DNA of 64,000 nucleotides, taken from positions 2,680,759-2,744,758 of the forward strand of contig CM046847.1 in assembly GCA_025618425.1 (NCBI GenBank). The letters run 5' to 3'. This DNA is from Heliocidaris tuberculata. Lineage: Eukaryota > Echinodermata > Echinoidea > Camarodonta > Echinometridae. The notes beneath the pieces are model-generated. The model was not told the origin of the DNA. It saw only the letters and a list, made by a program, of their open reading frames with translations, and searched no databases. How positions within the stretch are numbered: position 1 is the first letter of the stretch; every line of letters begins with the position of its first letter. The position numbers and the translations under genes were made by a program. Positions 39,543-52,287 of the stretch are shown here, piece after piece.

Positions 39543-40821
39543 TTTATACTGGGGGTGGGGGTAGAGCGAGTCGACTATAAAAATGTGATAATCTTGACCA
39601 CTCAGAGAGTGGGTCAAGGTAAGATCGGTTATGACAGAACCTTGAAGGTGAATCATAGGCCTATATTAGGTGTGCTTTTACACAGACATAATGCAACCCC
39701 CTCAAAAAATAAAGGTGATATCAATTCTTTCCCTTTAAAATCTTGATCCAGGATAGGTTCGTTTCATACAGTCATATTGAGATACAATTACGTATATTTA
39801 GAATATCACTTAAATAGTTATTTGCCTCGGATTTCAATTAGTGTTATATAATTAAACTCGACTACTATGATTGTATAGCTTAGATTGCTTTTAAAGGTAG
39901 CAATATAAGCTCTGGTGATGGCGTAAAATAAAATTATAAAAAGCCAACACAATTTTACAATCTTCGTTTGAAATCCAAACTAGATATCATCTGCACCAAG
40001 AACAGACGATGCATAATAGTTAATTACCTTAAAATGAATATAAGACAATCATTCTCTTAAAAATATAATTTCTTTAACAGATTTTAAGAATACCTTTAAC
40101 ATTCGAAATCACACAATATAATGTAATATAGTTTCAGATTATACATTCAACCTAGAACACCTATGTACACTTATCAGGTAGATAAGTTTAACATATGTGA
40201 TATTATCAGTGATATAATTCGTTAATGACCATAACAATCCATGTTTCGATGGGATCGACCCTAAGTGTCGACACTGTAACAAGCCCCTTCCGCGTGTGAT
40301 GACGTCATAGTTAGGTCATGGGCATCATAGAGTTACTTGATGGGCATTGAAAGCCCATAAGTTTTCAGGCAGGGGGTCAGTTCTGGGTAAGTTCTTGGTC
40401 AAAATACTTGACCGTTTATGCAACTGGATGTTAGCTATGTTAATATCGTTAGTGAACGCACATTCTTTTGTAATCAAAACTTATTCGTTATGTCCACTTT
40501 GCCTGTTAGAATTTGTTTTGCAAAACAAAAGGACATCTTGCAATCTAGCGCATTATATCAATACTGTCCTTCGTTTTACTTTCTTTCTCCATCTCTCTCG
40601 TTCTCTCTCTCACTTCTCTTCCTCCCTCCCACCTCTCCCACCCTCACACCCTATTCCACATGACATTATAATTATGTACGTAGAATACACGTGTAGCGTC
40701 AAAATCTGACGCACATGATGCGTCATTTACGAGACGTAGGACAGCGTCAGTGAGTAGAGCGGCCTTAGACGCGCCATGTTAGAGTGATAATATCGTACAA
40801 AAAGTAAATGCAAAATGAATA

Positions 40822-41240
40822 AGCCCACCGCACACTATACGATCTATCTGCGATCCGATTTTCGAAGAAATCGCAATTGCATTGAATATGGAAATTTATA
40901 TAAACATTATCTTCCAGTTTGAATTTCTGAATAATGATATGAATGCTAGAAATCGAAAATGTAGGGCATTACTACAGGCCTTCTAATGGGAGAAAAGGGC
41001 CAAATCGGCTTGTAATCGTAGACAATCGCACGAATGGTCTGAGGTCACTACGATTCGGAGCCGATTTGGCTTTTACTCCTAAAGCAGGCTTGTAATACTA
41101 GGAATTACTATCTCATCCTTCATATGAATATTCAGAACCTCGATCACAAAAATTTGTAATGTTTGAACGTTCATATCAAACGTTATTGCAAATTCTTCCC
41201 AAATCGGACCGCAGTCAGATCGTATAGTGTGCGGTTGGCT
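40822..41240. mobile_element. MITE with AGCCCACCGCACACTATACG ends
   Basis: About 419 bp. The left end AGCCCACCGCACACTATACG and the right end CGTATAGTGTGCGGTTGGCT are inverted repeats, with TA on both sides (possible 2-bp duplication, as in Tc1/mariner-type elements). The interior has a second inverted motif (CGATTC... / AATCGGCT...). A partial copy of the left part occurs at 45459-45605. Confidence 0.83.
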
Positions 41241-42447
41241 TAAAGAAAACATTGCTTTGTTTCACTGGCGCATGGGCCAATTACCTTCACGGGTTTGATT
41301 AGCGCAGGTAATTACGCAATCAAAATGACGTCTCGTGTGCAGCGGGCATTTGGTTATTTCGTACTTAATGTGCACATGTATCTCGGAGACGAATTCAAAG
41401 TGTCACGTTTTACAGCTGCACTCTAGTGGCTCAAAAGAGGATTTGAGAGGATAGACATAAGACAGCTGTGCTTCATTACCATCAGAAGTGCGAATATCAT
41501 AAATTACAAAAAAACATTCTTAAGACCTTTTTGCAAGGACAGCCGATCCAACGCATTATCACAAAGACGGAACTTTACCAAGGCAGCGAAAAGTCGTATA
41601 TCATGGTTTTTGCAGGAGAAGAAAAATGACTATACTTGACAATGTGATAGTTTACAGTAGATATTAAGGAATATTTACTGTATACTAGTCATACAATCAG
41701 ACACTATCCCAAATGAACAATTTATATGAGGGGTTGGGGAGGAGGCAGAAAAGAAAGAAGGGCAAATATGCAACCTACCTGCTCAACTTAGTGACCTTCT
41801 AATCCCTTTCCGATAGAGAATATTTATCTTCACGAACTGTCAAACGGTTTTACTTTCCTTCTTTAATACTTGCTGCCGGTAATAACTCATTTATATTCAT
41901 AATTTCGACCACAGTAATAACATAATTTGGACATCCTTCTTTATTTGCCGAAAGAAAAATACATAAATCATGATTTATTGACTTTCTCCCTAAACACGAC
42001 AGGGTCTCTCTAGCTCTATATCGGTTCTTGAGTTAAAGCCACGTGACCGTGTCATCACGTGATGATACTGAGCTGACGTCACAGGGTTAACGCAATGTCC
42101 ATGTTGAGGAGGCTTGAGGTGTAATCTAATGACTTTATTACATTTATTAAGTATAATTTCATAAAGAAAATTATCATGAATTTCCAGTGAAAAGAATACA
42201 GCTTGACAGGATACCAATTAAAAGCTATTTAATGAGCTTTAATATAAACGATAGATACGAAAGATGTTCGTCAGACGCTTAGATTAGATAATTAGATAAT
42301 TTTTTGAAATAATTGTCTGAATGAATGAGTTTATGTATGAGGTAGTCGAACTAATTCATGGAGAGAAAACATATGTGGATTTTTTTCCCCTCATCAATAT
42401 GGTCAGTCACTTATCATCCTCATATATTCAAATTTTCATCGAACACA

Positions 42448-42753
42448 CCCTGCCGGAAAGAACACAGTGTCCCACAGTGTGTTCACAGTGTGTTCACAAA
42501 GTCGACTCTGTGAAGATGTGATTCACAATGTTAAAACGCTCGAATTCAACAGTGTGATGATGATTTCACACTGTGGTTTACCACAGAGTGATCACATAGT
42601 GATGTTCGATTTTACAGTGTGAATTTACTCGCTCACAATGTGAAGATGTGATTCACAATGTTAAAACGCTCGAATTTAACAGTGTAAAGATGATTTCACA
42701 CTGTGTTTCACACTGTGAACATACTGTGGGACACAGTGTTCTTTCCGGCAGGG
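42448..42753. mobile_element. MITE with CCCTGCCGGAAAGAACACAG ends and internal CACAGTGT repeats
   Basis: 306 bp. The left end CCCTGCCGGAAAGAACACAG and the right end CTTTCCGGCAGGG are inverted repeats. The interior is rich in CACAGTGT/ACACTGTG palindromic units. It holds a direct repeat of about 75 bp sharing GAAGATGTGATTCACAATGT. No clear target duplication; superfamily not assigned. Confidence 0.85.
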
Positions 42754-44344
42754 CATAAATTATTTCTCTGTCCTTGCTTTGTGCTTTTCTTGCCCGTCTT
42801 ATTTACTTTGATCAAACACAAAATACTCTTTGTTCATAGTTCACTATCGCATAGCACGTTCATATATCTTCTCTGATCCGTGAGCAAAAACAAAATAATT
42901 GTTACGCCCATCGCCTTTTCTCGACACATCTACCTGTATTTCATGAAACTGAAAATTCCATTAGGTATGCAGAACTCAACAAGGCACCGGAAACGCCGTT
43001 GCCTTTGGACAATTATTCCAAGCTCCGGTCATACAAACATGTATATGTGGAATAACAGTGTTTTGAGTGGTCTTTAGAAATGTTGATGGACCAGTTTTTG
43101 CTCAGGCGTTGATCTGAAACGATTTTTTTTTTCTATAGAAGGAAATATCTCAACACTGGTTTAAGATATTGTGCTTGATTTCATTCGTCATTTGGATACT
43201 TGAGAACACGTGGGAATATTCGGCTATGGGGGGGGGGGGGGGGTTCGCATCAAAGTCAATATGGAGTGTTGTGGAAATCAAGTCAACCAAACCAAGAGAA
43301 AAAGACATCGAAATGTCTATTTCTTTTAAATTAAAAAAAATAGATAATTACGACCATTTTATTTAGAGATCTGAGCGATACAAGGTGGGGGAGGTGTGGG
43401 TGCGCCCACTCTATTTTTTCATCATTCCCACAACATGCTTGGTAATGCAAAGAGCTTCGATCCTACAGTATGCCGACCCGGAAGGAGGGTTAGGGAATCA
43501 ACTGAAATCACCCCCTCTATTTCAAGCCAAATCCCATTTTCTCACTTATTTGAGAGGGGTGGAGGTGCCCCCTCAATTTAAAAAAAAAACCCCTCTATTA
43601 GTCACTGTTTAAACATGAACTCAAGGTTTCAACCGTGACATGAGATTGGACGTTAAACATGTTTAATGAGCTTCATGGTGGACACATCCGCTCATCACGC
43701 TAATTGTCAAGAAATATGCTTCAAGATGCTCGTCTGCACATCCCACTCACGTGATTTCTTAAAGCTACTTCGTTTTGGCGGGAGAATGTTCAATCGACCG
43801 TGCACAACTTGCTACAGACGATAAATGTATTACTTCATGAATAACGGCGATCGAAATGAAATAAAAGTAGAAATGATACCTTCATTATGGTTTTTGCGGT
43901 TACTTATAGGAGGATGCAACCATTTCTACTTGTAAGCATGGATGTCGTGCTTGGCTGCCGTAATGTGCCTGGTACCTTCGTGTTTTATTGCTTTTTAGAT
44001 GAATAATGTAAAAGATAGAATCAATTGCTGGATGATAATTTACCACAATGTCTGTATCATTAGAAAAGTAAGCGCAGACTTTGCAGAACATTGGATATGC
44101 AAATGATTATTATGTACTCCATAAAACTTTTTGACAAAGAAGCTAGATTCTTTCTTTTTTCCTTTAGACAATTTTCAAACCTTATTCTTGCTCTGAGGAA
44201 TCACAGAAAGCAAAGCAGGGGATGTATAGTGGTGTACAGGATTTCTTTGATGGATTTTTACAAAATTACATCAAAGTTTCTTTCATTTAAAAATAAATGA
44301 CATTCGTGCACTCTAAAGGAAATTAGGTGATATTTTGTAAAAAT

Positions 44345-44464
44345 GTTAACATTCGTGTTTTTGTTTGTTTTTTGTTTTGTTTTATTTTGTTTGTTGTTTT
44401 GTTTTGTTTTGTTTTGTTTTGTTCTGTTTTTGTTTTTGTTTTTGTTTTGTTTTGTTGTTGATGA

Positions 44465-44499
<35 letters not shown>

Positions 44500-44520
44500 T
44501 TTTTTTTTTTTGGGGGGGGG
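44345..44520. repeat. Compound (GTTTT)n, (GTT)n, T and G tract
   Basis: Strand-asymmetric G/T tract: GTTTT units (44390-44450), GTT units (44453-44497), a T run and then a G run. A similar compound tract occurs at 49170-49290 in the same base order. Confidence 0.85.
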
Positions 44521-45119
44521 TAAAATAGCAAACATTTGTAGGGTAAAATTTTACTCCCCCTTTATATTGGGTTAATTTTATGCCAAAAATATTTTTTCTT
44601 GAGTCAGGTAACTTTGCGTTTGTTGAAAAACACAGTAATATTTATCATACGTCAGTGGCCATAGTAATCTCAATTACATATGCTGGAGCACTGTTAATTA
44701 ATCAAAATGATATAAAGGACGCAGAACCTTGACTTTGCGTAAAATCTAACTGACTTAACGCAGTCATCCAATTTACTTGTAGCTTGGCCAAACAACACCA
44801 ATGACATAAACTCAGGAGCTAATAATCGAATTGTGTTGCAATTTTTTAATGCCCTATCACACCTTGCAATTTCAAGGCAATATTTCGGGTATATATTTCA
44901 ATAATATTACCTTATTAGATTGCCAAGTAAAGAAAGGCAAGAGTAACCTATTATTACATTAGCTGTGGCTACTCCTCTATCGATAGTTTAGTGCTTCTTC
45001 TGAGCATTCCAGGTCGGGTACATATAATACAACTGCATCCACTGAACAGGTAAAACCGATTCTCTGACTACGACGAAATTTGAAGGAAAGTGTCCATTTT
45101 AATCTATTATAAAATGTAA

Positions 45120-45195
45120 AAATTCTAATGATAATAATAATAGTAATCATAATCAAAATCATAATCATAATCATAATCAAAATCATAATTGATAA
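45120..45195. repeat. (AATCAT)n microsatellite
   Basis: Repeated ATAATCATAATCA units in an AT-rich stretch. Confidence 0.8.
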
Positions 45196-45289
45196 TCATA
45201 ATCAACAAACACTTGTGCGCCATCGATCTAGTAATATATTATGAGGCATATAAGGATATTAAAAGGAATGATTTACATAATTATACAAG

Positions 45290-45398
45290 GAAGAGAGAGA
45301 GAGAGAGACAGACAGACAGAACGAGAAAGAGACAGAGACACAGAGACAGTGAGAGAGAGGGAGAGAGAGAGAGGGGTGGGGGCGGGGGGGGGGGGGAG
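45290..45398. repeat. (GA)n / (GACA)n tract followed by a G run
   Basis: GAGAGA, GACAGACA and a G-rich end (45374-45398), adjacent to the partial MITE at 45459. Confidence 0.85.
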
Positions 45399-45458
45399 AA
45401 TCATTATGCCAAGGATGTCAAAGTTGGGCCATTCTCCATTTCAAGAGGTCTGTCAGAC

Positions 45459-45605
45459 TAAAGCCCATCGCACACTATACGATCAGTCTGCGTTCCGATT
45501 TCGGAAGGAAATTTGCATTTGATATGAACATTTAAACACAAAATATTTTTGATTGAGGTTCTGAATAGTCATATAGATAGTGAAATCGAAAATACGGCCT
45601 GTTTC
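45459..45605 (+). mobile_element. Partial copy (left half) of the CGCACACTATACG MITE
   Basis: It starts AAGCCCATCGCACACTATAC and keeps the next about 140 bp of the 40822-41240 element (GTCTGCG, CCGATTTCGGAAG, GAAATCGAAAA). The right half and right inverted repeat are missing. Confidence 0.75.
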
Positions 45606-46059
45606 GAGCTTTCTAGTCAGATGATAGAGAAGGAGACAGAATAAGGGAGAGAATGAGAGAAAAATTGGAGGAATGACTTGAAAGAGATACAGAGAGAAAG
45701 AAGAAGAAGAAGAAGAAGAAAAAAAAAACCGAACAATAAGAGCTACCCTCCACTGTTGAGTATAATGGACCATGCTGGGGTTACACTTACGGTGACATTT
45801 TCTCTCTTTTTAGAAGGCATTTTGGAAATGTTTTCAATTAAGGGAAGAGGTCAGTTTGACTGTCCCCGCGAGGTGAAAATTAATCCTGTCGCGATTATGT
45901 CTGATATTACTCACAGCATCAAGCAAATTGATACACTTCATAATTTATGATCTTGACCGAGATCTCGGTTGGATTCTTCAAGAAAGTTGTCTCATCTTTT
46001 TTCAATCATGATCATGATGATAGTATGCATACTTCGAGGTCACTGTAATATGTTCATTT

Positions 46060-46151
46060 TGCATTGCTCTATTTTTAATTAATTCTATCAAAATGGGCCT
46101 ATATCTGCATTGCTCTATTTTTAATTAATTCTATCAAAATGGGCCTATATC
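46060..46151. repeat. Exact tandem duplication of a 46-bp unit
   Basis: The unit TGCATTGCTCTATTTTTAAT...GGGCCTATATC occurs twice head to tail (46060-46105 and 46106-46151) with no mismatch, so the duplication is recent. It could equally be an assembly artefact. Confidence 0.9.
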
Positions 46152-46460
46152 GTTGCATATTCTGGTAGTTTAAAGATATTCTTATCTTTTGAAAACATAA
46201 CTGTCAATTTCAAACGGTTCTCAACTTTGTTGATACCAGCCACAACAAATACCAGTCTTGTCAAGTCTGAATTTTGCACCCTTTCACAAAAGTGGTTTTT
46301 GATCACTCAAGCGTAAAACTAGTCTAAATTGTTTTGTGTTATTGCATAGGAGAGACCCTATAAGCTATCTACAAGAATTAAATTTTATTGAAAATATTCT
46401 GAAATTGTTATTTCGGGAGACTTTTCCCAACAGTTAAAATTTTCTAAGACACATCAAACA

Positions 46461-48430
46461 AACGAAATGCAAAGAGAAATTAAGCATTTCAAAAGGAAGA
46501 AAAACACAACAGCAAGTGGATGTATTAAAAGCAAAGATGGAACAACTTCCCTCTTTGAAAAAGAAGACATTAAGAATAGATGGAAAGAATATACCCATGA
46601 CTTATTTGATGATGACAGAGGTCCAAAACATCAAATCATTGATGATGAGGGCCCAAGCATACTCATATCAGAAGTTAAACATGCTCTACATTCATTGAGA
46701 GCTTCTAAAGCTGAATGCCAAGATGGGATAACAAAGGAAGAACTTGATAGCCTAAAAGAATTTGGGATCGAACACTTGACCAACATATGCCCGATTATAT
46801 ACAACACAGGACATATTCCTGAAGATCTGAAAAGGTCAATATTTGTGCCAATCCCAAAGAAACACAAGGCAACTGTATGTGAAGATATCAGGACAATTAG
46901 TCTTATATGAGTCACGTAACCAAGTTGCTCTTGAAGATCATACTAAATAGAATAAAAGATCAAATTAGCAAGGAAGTAGGTAAAAAACAGTTTGGTTTCA
47001 GACCTCAAAGGGGTACAAGGGAAGCCATTTTCTGCATGAGAATGATGTCAGAAAGGTATATTGCAGTAAACAAAGATGTATATGTATGCCTTATTGATTT
47101 TTGTGGTGTTGTGGTCTAGTGGATAAGTCACCGGACTGCAGATCACAAGGTACGCGGTTCGAATCCCACCACGGCACTAAGATCCTTTGGCAAGACTCTA
47201 ATCTACATTTGCCACTCTCCACCCAGGTGTTAATGGGTACCTGATATGCTTGAGCGCCAGTTACTTTGGCGGCTCGGCTATAACCAGGGTAATAATGTCT
47301 AAGCGCCATGAGCGTCACTGCGTGACGGATATGAGCGCTATATAAGTAGCCATTATTATTATTATTATTATTCCTCTAAAGCATTTTGACAAAATTCATC
47401 ATGGTAAACTGATTGAGAGCTTACAAAGGATCAATGTTGATGGTAAGAACATACATCTATAAACTTTACTGGAAGCAAACAGCTGCCATCAAAATCAACA
47501 ATGAAATGACAGGCTATACGGAAATCAAAAGAGGAGTACGTCAAGGATGTGTAATGTCCCCATCCTTGTTCAATCTCTACACAGAGTTTATATTCAGGGG
47601 AATTACTGATATGAAGGGGGCTAGTGTTGGAGGTATAAACATTAACAATTTGCGCTATGCTGATGACACTGTATTGTGTGCAGAAAATGAAGAAGATCTG
47701 CATCAATTACTGGATGCTGTAAAAGTCAAAAGTGACGAATATGGCCTAAATATGAATGTTAAGAAAACTGAGCCTATGGTTTTTAGCAAGGCAGAGAAAA
47801 AGCCCAGACTCTGTATGGAATTAGACGGCCATATCATTGAGCAGGTCAATAACTACATCTACAAAGGACAAAATATCACAGATGATGCCAGATGTGAGGC
47901 AGACATTAAAAGAAGAGTCGAACTTGCACAGAATACGTTCCTGGCAATAAAAGACTTATTTACAGCAAGGAAGGTGAAATTTTCACTCAGAATGAGACTT
48001 ACTTGCTATGACTGGTCTGCTTTGTTGTATGGAGCAGAAACATGGACAGTAACCCAGTCTATGGAAAAGAAAATCACATCATTTGAAATGTGGGTATTTA
48101 CACGAGAATGATGAGAATATCATGTAACATATGAAAACTAACAAAGAAATATTGCGCATGGCAGGGCTTAAACAACCTACCCTGATAAGATTAGTTGAGG
48201 ACAGAAAGGCAAAATACTTTGGTGACATCAAAAAGTCATCAGAGTCTCTTAAAAGATATGCTGGAAGGGAGAGTAGAAGGTACTAGACCAAGAGGGAAGC
48301 CGAGGCCCAACTGGGAAGAGAACAATAAGACCTGGAGTGGAAAAAACACTGCAAGAGGGCACTATAGAATGGCACAGAACAGAGATGTGTGTGAAAAAAT
48401 GTTGTTATCAACCTCCAAACCCGGAGAAGA
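46461..48430 (+). pseudogene. Decayed non-LTR retrotransposon (LINE) reverse transcriptase, 5'-truncated
   Basis: A reverse transcriptase of the invertebrate RTE-like/endonuclease-RT group in several frames. From 46467 it carries IKSKDGTTSLFEKEDIKNRW and FVPIPKKHKA; a frameshift at about 46905 lies inside RTISLMSHVTK. FGFRPQRGTREAIFCMRM follows. The SINE at 47102-47372 interrupts next. Then come RGVRQGCVMSPSLFNLYTE and LRYADDTVLCAENEEDL (catalytic YADD intact), LLYGAETWT, and a C-terminus with frameshifts (LIRLVEDRKAKYFG, RPRGKPRPNW). The endonuclease domain is absent. Non-functional because of at least two frameshifts, a stop near 47460 and the insertion. Confidence 0.9.
47102..47372 (+). 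mobile_element. tRNA-derived SINE nested in a LINE
   Basis: Head GGTCTAGTGGATAAGTCACC with B-box GGTTCGAATCCC, body CCACCCAGGTGTTAATGGG, tail (ATT)n. It interrupts the reverse transcriptase frame of the LINE at 46461-48430, between VCLIDF and the continuation KHFDKIHHGKLIE, so it is younger than that LINE copy. The second half of the body (GTCACTGCGTGACGGATATGA) is not present in the 16462 copy. Confidence 0.88.
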
Positions 48431-48791
48431 TACCACAATAGATAAAACTTTTTTTTTGGGGGGGGGGGGGGGACGCACAGCATATTTGTTTGAAAACGGG
48501 TTTTTATATTGCGACCTATATTACATCGACCATAGGCAGATTATTAAACGCAACTTGACGAGCCGTTTCAGTGAAGGGCCGGTAAACTGCGTGCACAATC
48601 AGTATAAGATTGACCACAGAAGACGTGCGTGAGGGTCATACTGATAGCTTAATTTGAAAAAAATTGCAGAGTGAAAATCTTTTGACTGAAACAGGGAAAC
48701 GAAAAAGAGAAGAAATTCGCAGTAATTAGAAATAAATCTACTGGCAGCACATCCGAGAAAAATACCAGATTCGTAAGAAAGAACGCGCGTC

Positions 48792-48805
48792 GTTGCCATG
48801 ACAAC
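48792..48805. promoter_or_regulatory. X-box-like (RFX) motif
   Basis: GTTGCCATGACAAC fits the RFX-factor X-box (GTNRCC, 0-3 nt, RGYAAC) with one change. First of four such sites up to 53924. Confidence 0.45.
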
Positions 48806-50115
48806 GAACGTGACATTTTAAGGTCGAAACACGAGGGCCTAATTAGTCGGCGAACATGATGAAATCAGAGTGTCATTATTTTGTTTTGCAATGTGTAATA
48901 ACGATCAAACGTCTTATTAAGCTGCATAAGAAGCGCCCATCAGTTGGCTCATTACTTTTTCAGGACGATAGTCACGTAATTTTCATTTTACCATGTTCGT
49001 TCTCACAAAGTCTTACAGGCGTCATCTTATCAAAAGTGCTGTATCCCTTTAGAAGGGTTAACGTGCATGGTTAAAGGATAAACTTGTCTAAAGACAGTGC
49101 TTATTTTGATCAAAGCTCTGTTTTCGATTAGGACTCTCCGGAAAGTGTAAAAACGAATACTGACTTCTTTGTGTGTGTGTGTGTTTTTGTTTTTTCTTTT
49201 GCATTTGTTTTTGTTTTTGTTTTTGTTTTTGTTTTGTTTTGTTTGTTTGTTGTTGTTGTGTTGTTGTTGTTTTTTTTTGGGGGGGGGGCGCTACATCGAC
49301 CTTAATTGACAGCTTATGCTTTAGTTTGTCAAATAGAGTCTTCATGATTCTTTTAAAAATCGATGATTCTGTTACGAAATCAATCTAACCACTCATACGA
49401 CAACCTGACCAAAATAGCGTTGATTCAGTGCAAAATGATTCAATGGTCAGATTCGGGTCAGATTATCGTTACAAAACTACGAATATTGCTACAAAATTAC
49501 AAATTTTCCTTTTGGTCTGTGATGACAATTATTTACATTTTACATTCAATTTACAAATGATAACAATATAATGAGCATGATAACATAATTGATACATTAT
49601 CAAAAGAAGAAAATGAAATTTTATCGATAACGTAAATGGTTCATAAGGAAAGGACTGTTACAAAAGGGAGGCCTATTGGTACAATAATCCATTACAAAAC
49701 AAAGTTCTATTACTTTCACCACTATTTATCCAATTATTATAATTTTGTTTGACCAAAATTATTTTACGTATTTAAGTCTTTGGGGCATGCATCATACAAG
49801 CATTGCTTTCTTAGCATGCCCCCTCCGTTTCATTGTATATGTTGGGTCAACAATGATCCGTTTGTGTAAATTATTTTTTGTACTCTTCTTAGTACCCTTT
49901 ATCATGTTTATTTTTGTATCTTAGTTTGATATACTAAACTTATTACATTGTCTTATGTTTAATCATTTGATCGATATGTATCATGTATAATAATTTTGAA
50001 ACGGAAAATAAACCAAATCAAATCAAAACAAAGAAATTGCTATTTTTGATATTTTAAAGAAGAAAATAAGAGTATCTTCTAAAATACATTTGTATATTCT
50101 GTACAGGACTGGGAG

Positions 50116-50161
<46 letters not shown>

Positions 50162-50170
50162 AAGAGAGGA
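50116..50170. repeat. (GA)n microsatellite
   Basis: About 40 bp of pure GA then AAAGAAAGAGAGG. Confidence 0.9.
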
Positions 50171-50995
50171 AAAAATTGTCATGACGGATGCAACGACCGC
50201 AATGTTTCATAAAATGTTCTCATTGACGATAGACGCCCAAAATACAGGATGCAATATAGGCATGATAGGAATACACTTACCTTTCAAGCTATTTTCCCGT
50301 CCATTTTAGGATCCCCCTTTTCCCTTTAGCCACAGATTCATGTCAAGAAAGGAGATATACCCTGAGCTAGTAATTAAACTTTACCCGACCAGCGATATAA
50401 CATTCTCCAAGAATAAATCGGTCAGCTTCTAATCGAATTATCACATTAGCTATATCCGTCCTCACAAAACCACTTACGTATTCCCCCTGACCATATAGCC
50501 AAACATGAATCACCCCCAGTTATGTCTTGCCGTATAGTGAAGAAAATACGAAAAAGGATAAAGTACAGAAATAATATAATCGACAGCTTTATGTTTTTTA
50601 ATAAAAAAAAAATTGAAAGGGAAACGTTCTCGTTTAGGAAGTATTAAATCCCATGACATTTTTTTGCAATTTTCTCGATGGCTTAAATGGATATCATTAG
50701 GATCGTTGAAAATGTCACCATGCCATTTATACATGTATAATCACTGTAATGTATCTAGCATAGGATGGAGCAGGTGTGCCCCCCCCCCCCCTCTTGAAAA
50801 CCCAGAAAAAAACCCAATAAAACATGCATTGGAATGCTGTGAATAATTAATCTCCAATGAAATGATGTTTAAAAGCACAAGAACATTTGCCTTCAATGAC
50901 AGACTACTTAGATTTACCCCTTAAAATACCCTCACATCAGTCTATCATCACTATATGGTTGCTTGGCTTTACGTGGCCATGACTTCCGCATGCTC

Positions 50996-51009
50996 GTTGT
51001 CATGGCAAC
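50996..51009. promoter_or_regulatory. X-box-like (RFX) motif
   Basis: GTTGTCATGGCAAC, near-palindromic X-box. A plus-strand ATG near 50990 begins a signal-peptide-like frame (MLVVMATVSVIVFIFLLDF) that overlaps it. Confidence 0.4.
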
Positions 51010-52162
51010 GGTGTCAGTTATTGTTTTCATATTTCTCCTCGATTTCACAACATCGGCATCAGATAATAATCCTTTCATATCCACAGCGATCCAAATAATT
51101 GGTTTTTTTTTTTTTTGTTCGATTCTCAATAAACCCATTTTTTCTAAATTGTAAGTCCTTCACATTGTTTGGAATACACGCATAAACACACACGCACGGA
51201 CGCACCCCCCCCCCCCCCACACACACACAAATACACAAACAATATGCAACTAATAAAAATGCGATGAGAATATTTATACATTGCATTAAAATCATTTCCA
51301 AAAGATGAAAAAATACCACCTGCTATATACTCAGTCTTTCTCATTTTTTAACTCACCATAATAACACCTACAAACTTGACTGTGCTCTTGTAGACGAAAA
51401 CAAAAATGATTTGAATACAACTCAGTGGAGTATCCAGAAATTGATAACTTAGGGAGGGGCGGAATTTTCCCTTGACCGTAAGGGGTATATCAGCAGCCCG
51501 CGTGTTTTAGACCATGGGTTAGACCCATCGCGCATCATCGCCTCTTTTCAAGGCCTTCAAACAGTTTTTTCGGGGGGGGGGGCGGAGGCTCGCCCGCTCC
51601 TCCCTACGCAGAACATGCCGCCCTTCTGATTTTGTTTAGACGCTTTATTCATCAAGTAAGCCCCGAAATTGAAATATATTTCCAAATGCTTTATTTATGA
51701 GGAACTTACGACGCGATCAAGTTTACGTTGAGGATATATACATGGGGTCACTTCTAAAAAGCAGTTTACCCGAAGTCCAATATTTTTCTTATGGAAAGAT
51801 TTCACTTGGGATAGAATGAATAATTGACTGGAACAAAATGAAATGTAGATCACAGCAAATGGAATATGAATTATTTTTCCCTCTTATTTTTTTATTACTT
51901 CGATAAATACATTTTTTTTTCATAGATATCTTGAAATGTGGGTAGACGGATATTAATCGTATAACATCAAATAAACCCGACATTTGGGGGCTCGTTTATA
52001 TACTGTGATGGGCATGAATAATATACGTTTTACTGGAACTGTAATATTCACTGTAAAAATTTCCATATATCGTATAAGAATTTGTGAAAAAATCCATTTC
52101 AAGAAAGTAATACGCTATCATAATGCGTATTTAATTAATTTATTTAATAATTCATATACATC

Positions 52163-52173
52163 ATCTCTCTCTA

Positions 52174-52226
<53 letters not shown>
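52163..52226. repeat. (CT)n microsatellite
   Basis: About 55 bp of CT units about 60 bp left of the TTAA-flanked MITE at 52288. Confidence 0.9.
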
Positions 52227-52230
<4 letters not shown>

Positions 52231-52287
52231 CGTGGTTTATTTTACTTGTCTACTTTTTGCAGAGAAATGTAGGACAGACGATTTTAA

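Noticed and set aside
39297..39656. Poly-Glu, poly-Leu and poly-Ser frames
   Set aside because: Artefacts of the (TTC)n repeat.
50953..51120. Signal-peptide-like plus-strand frame (MLVVMATVSVIVFIFLLDF...)
   Set aside because: A hydrophobic N-terminus alone in AT-rich DNA is weak; no following exon was identified.
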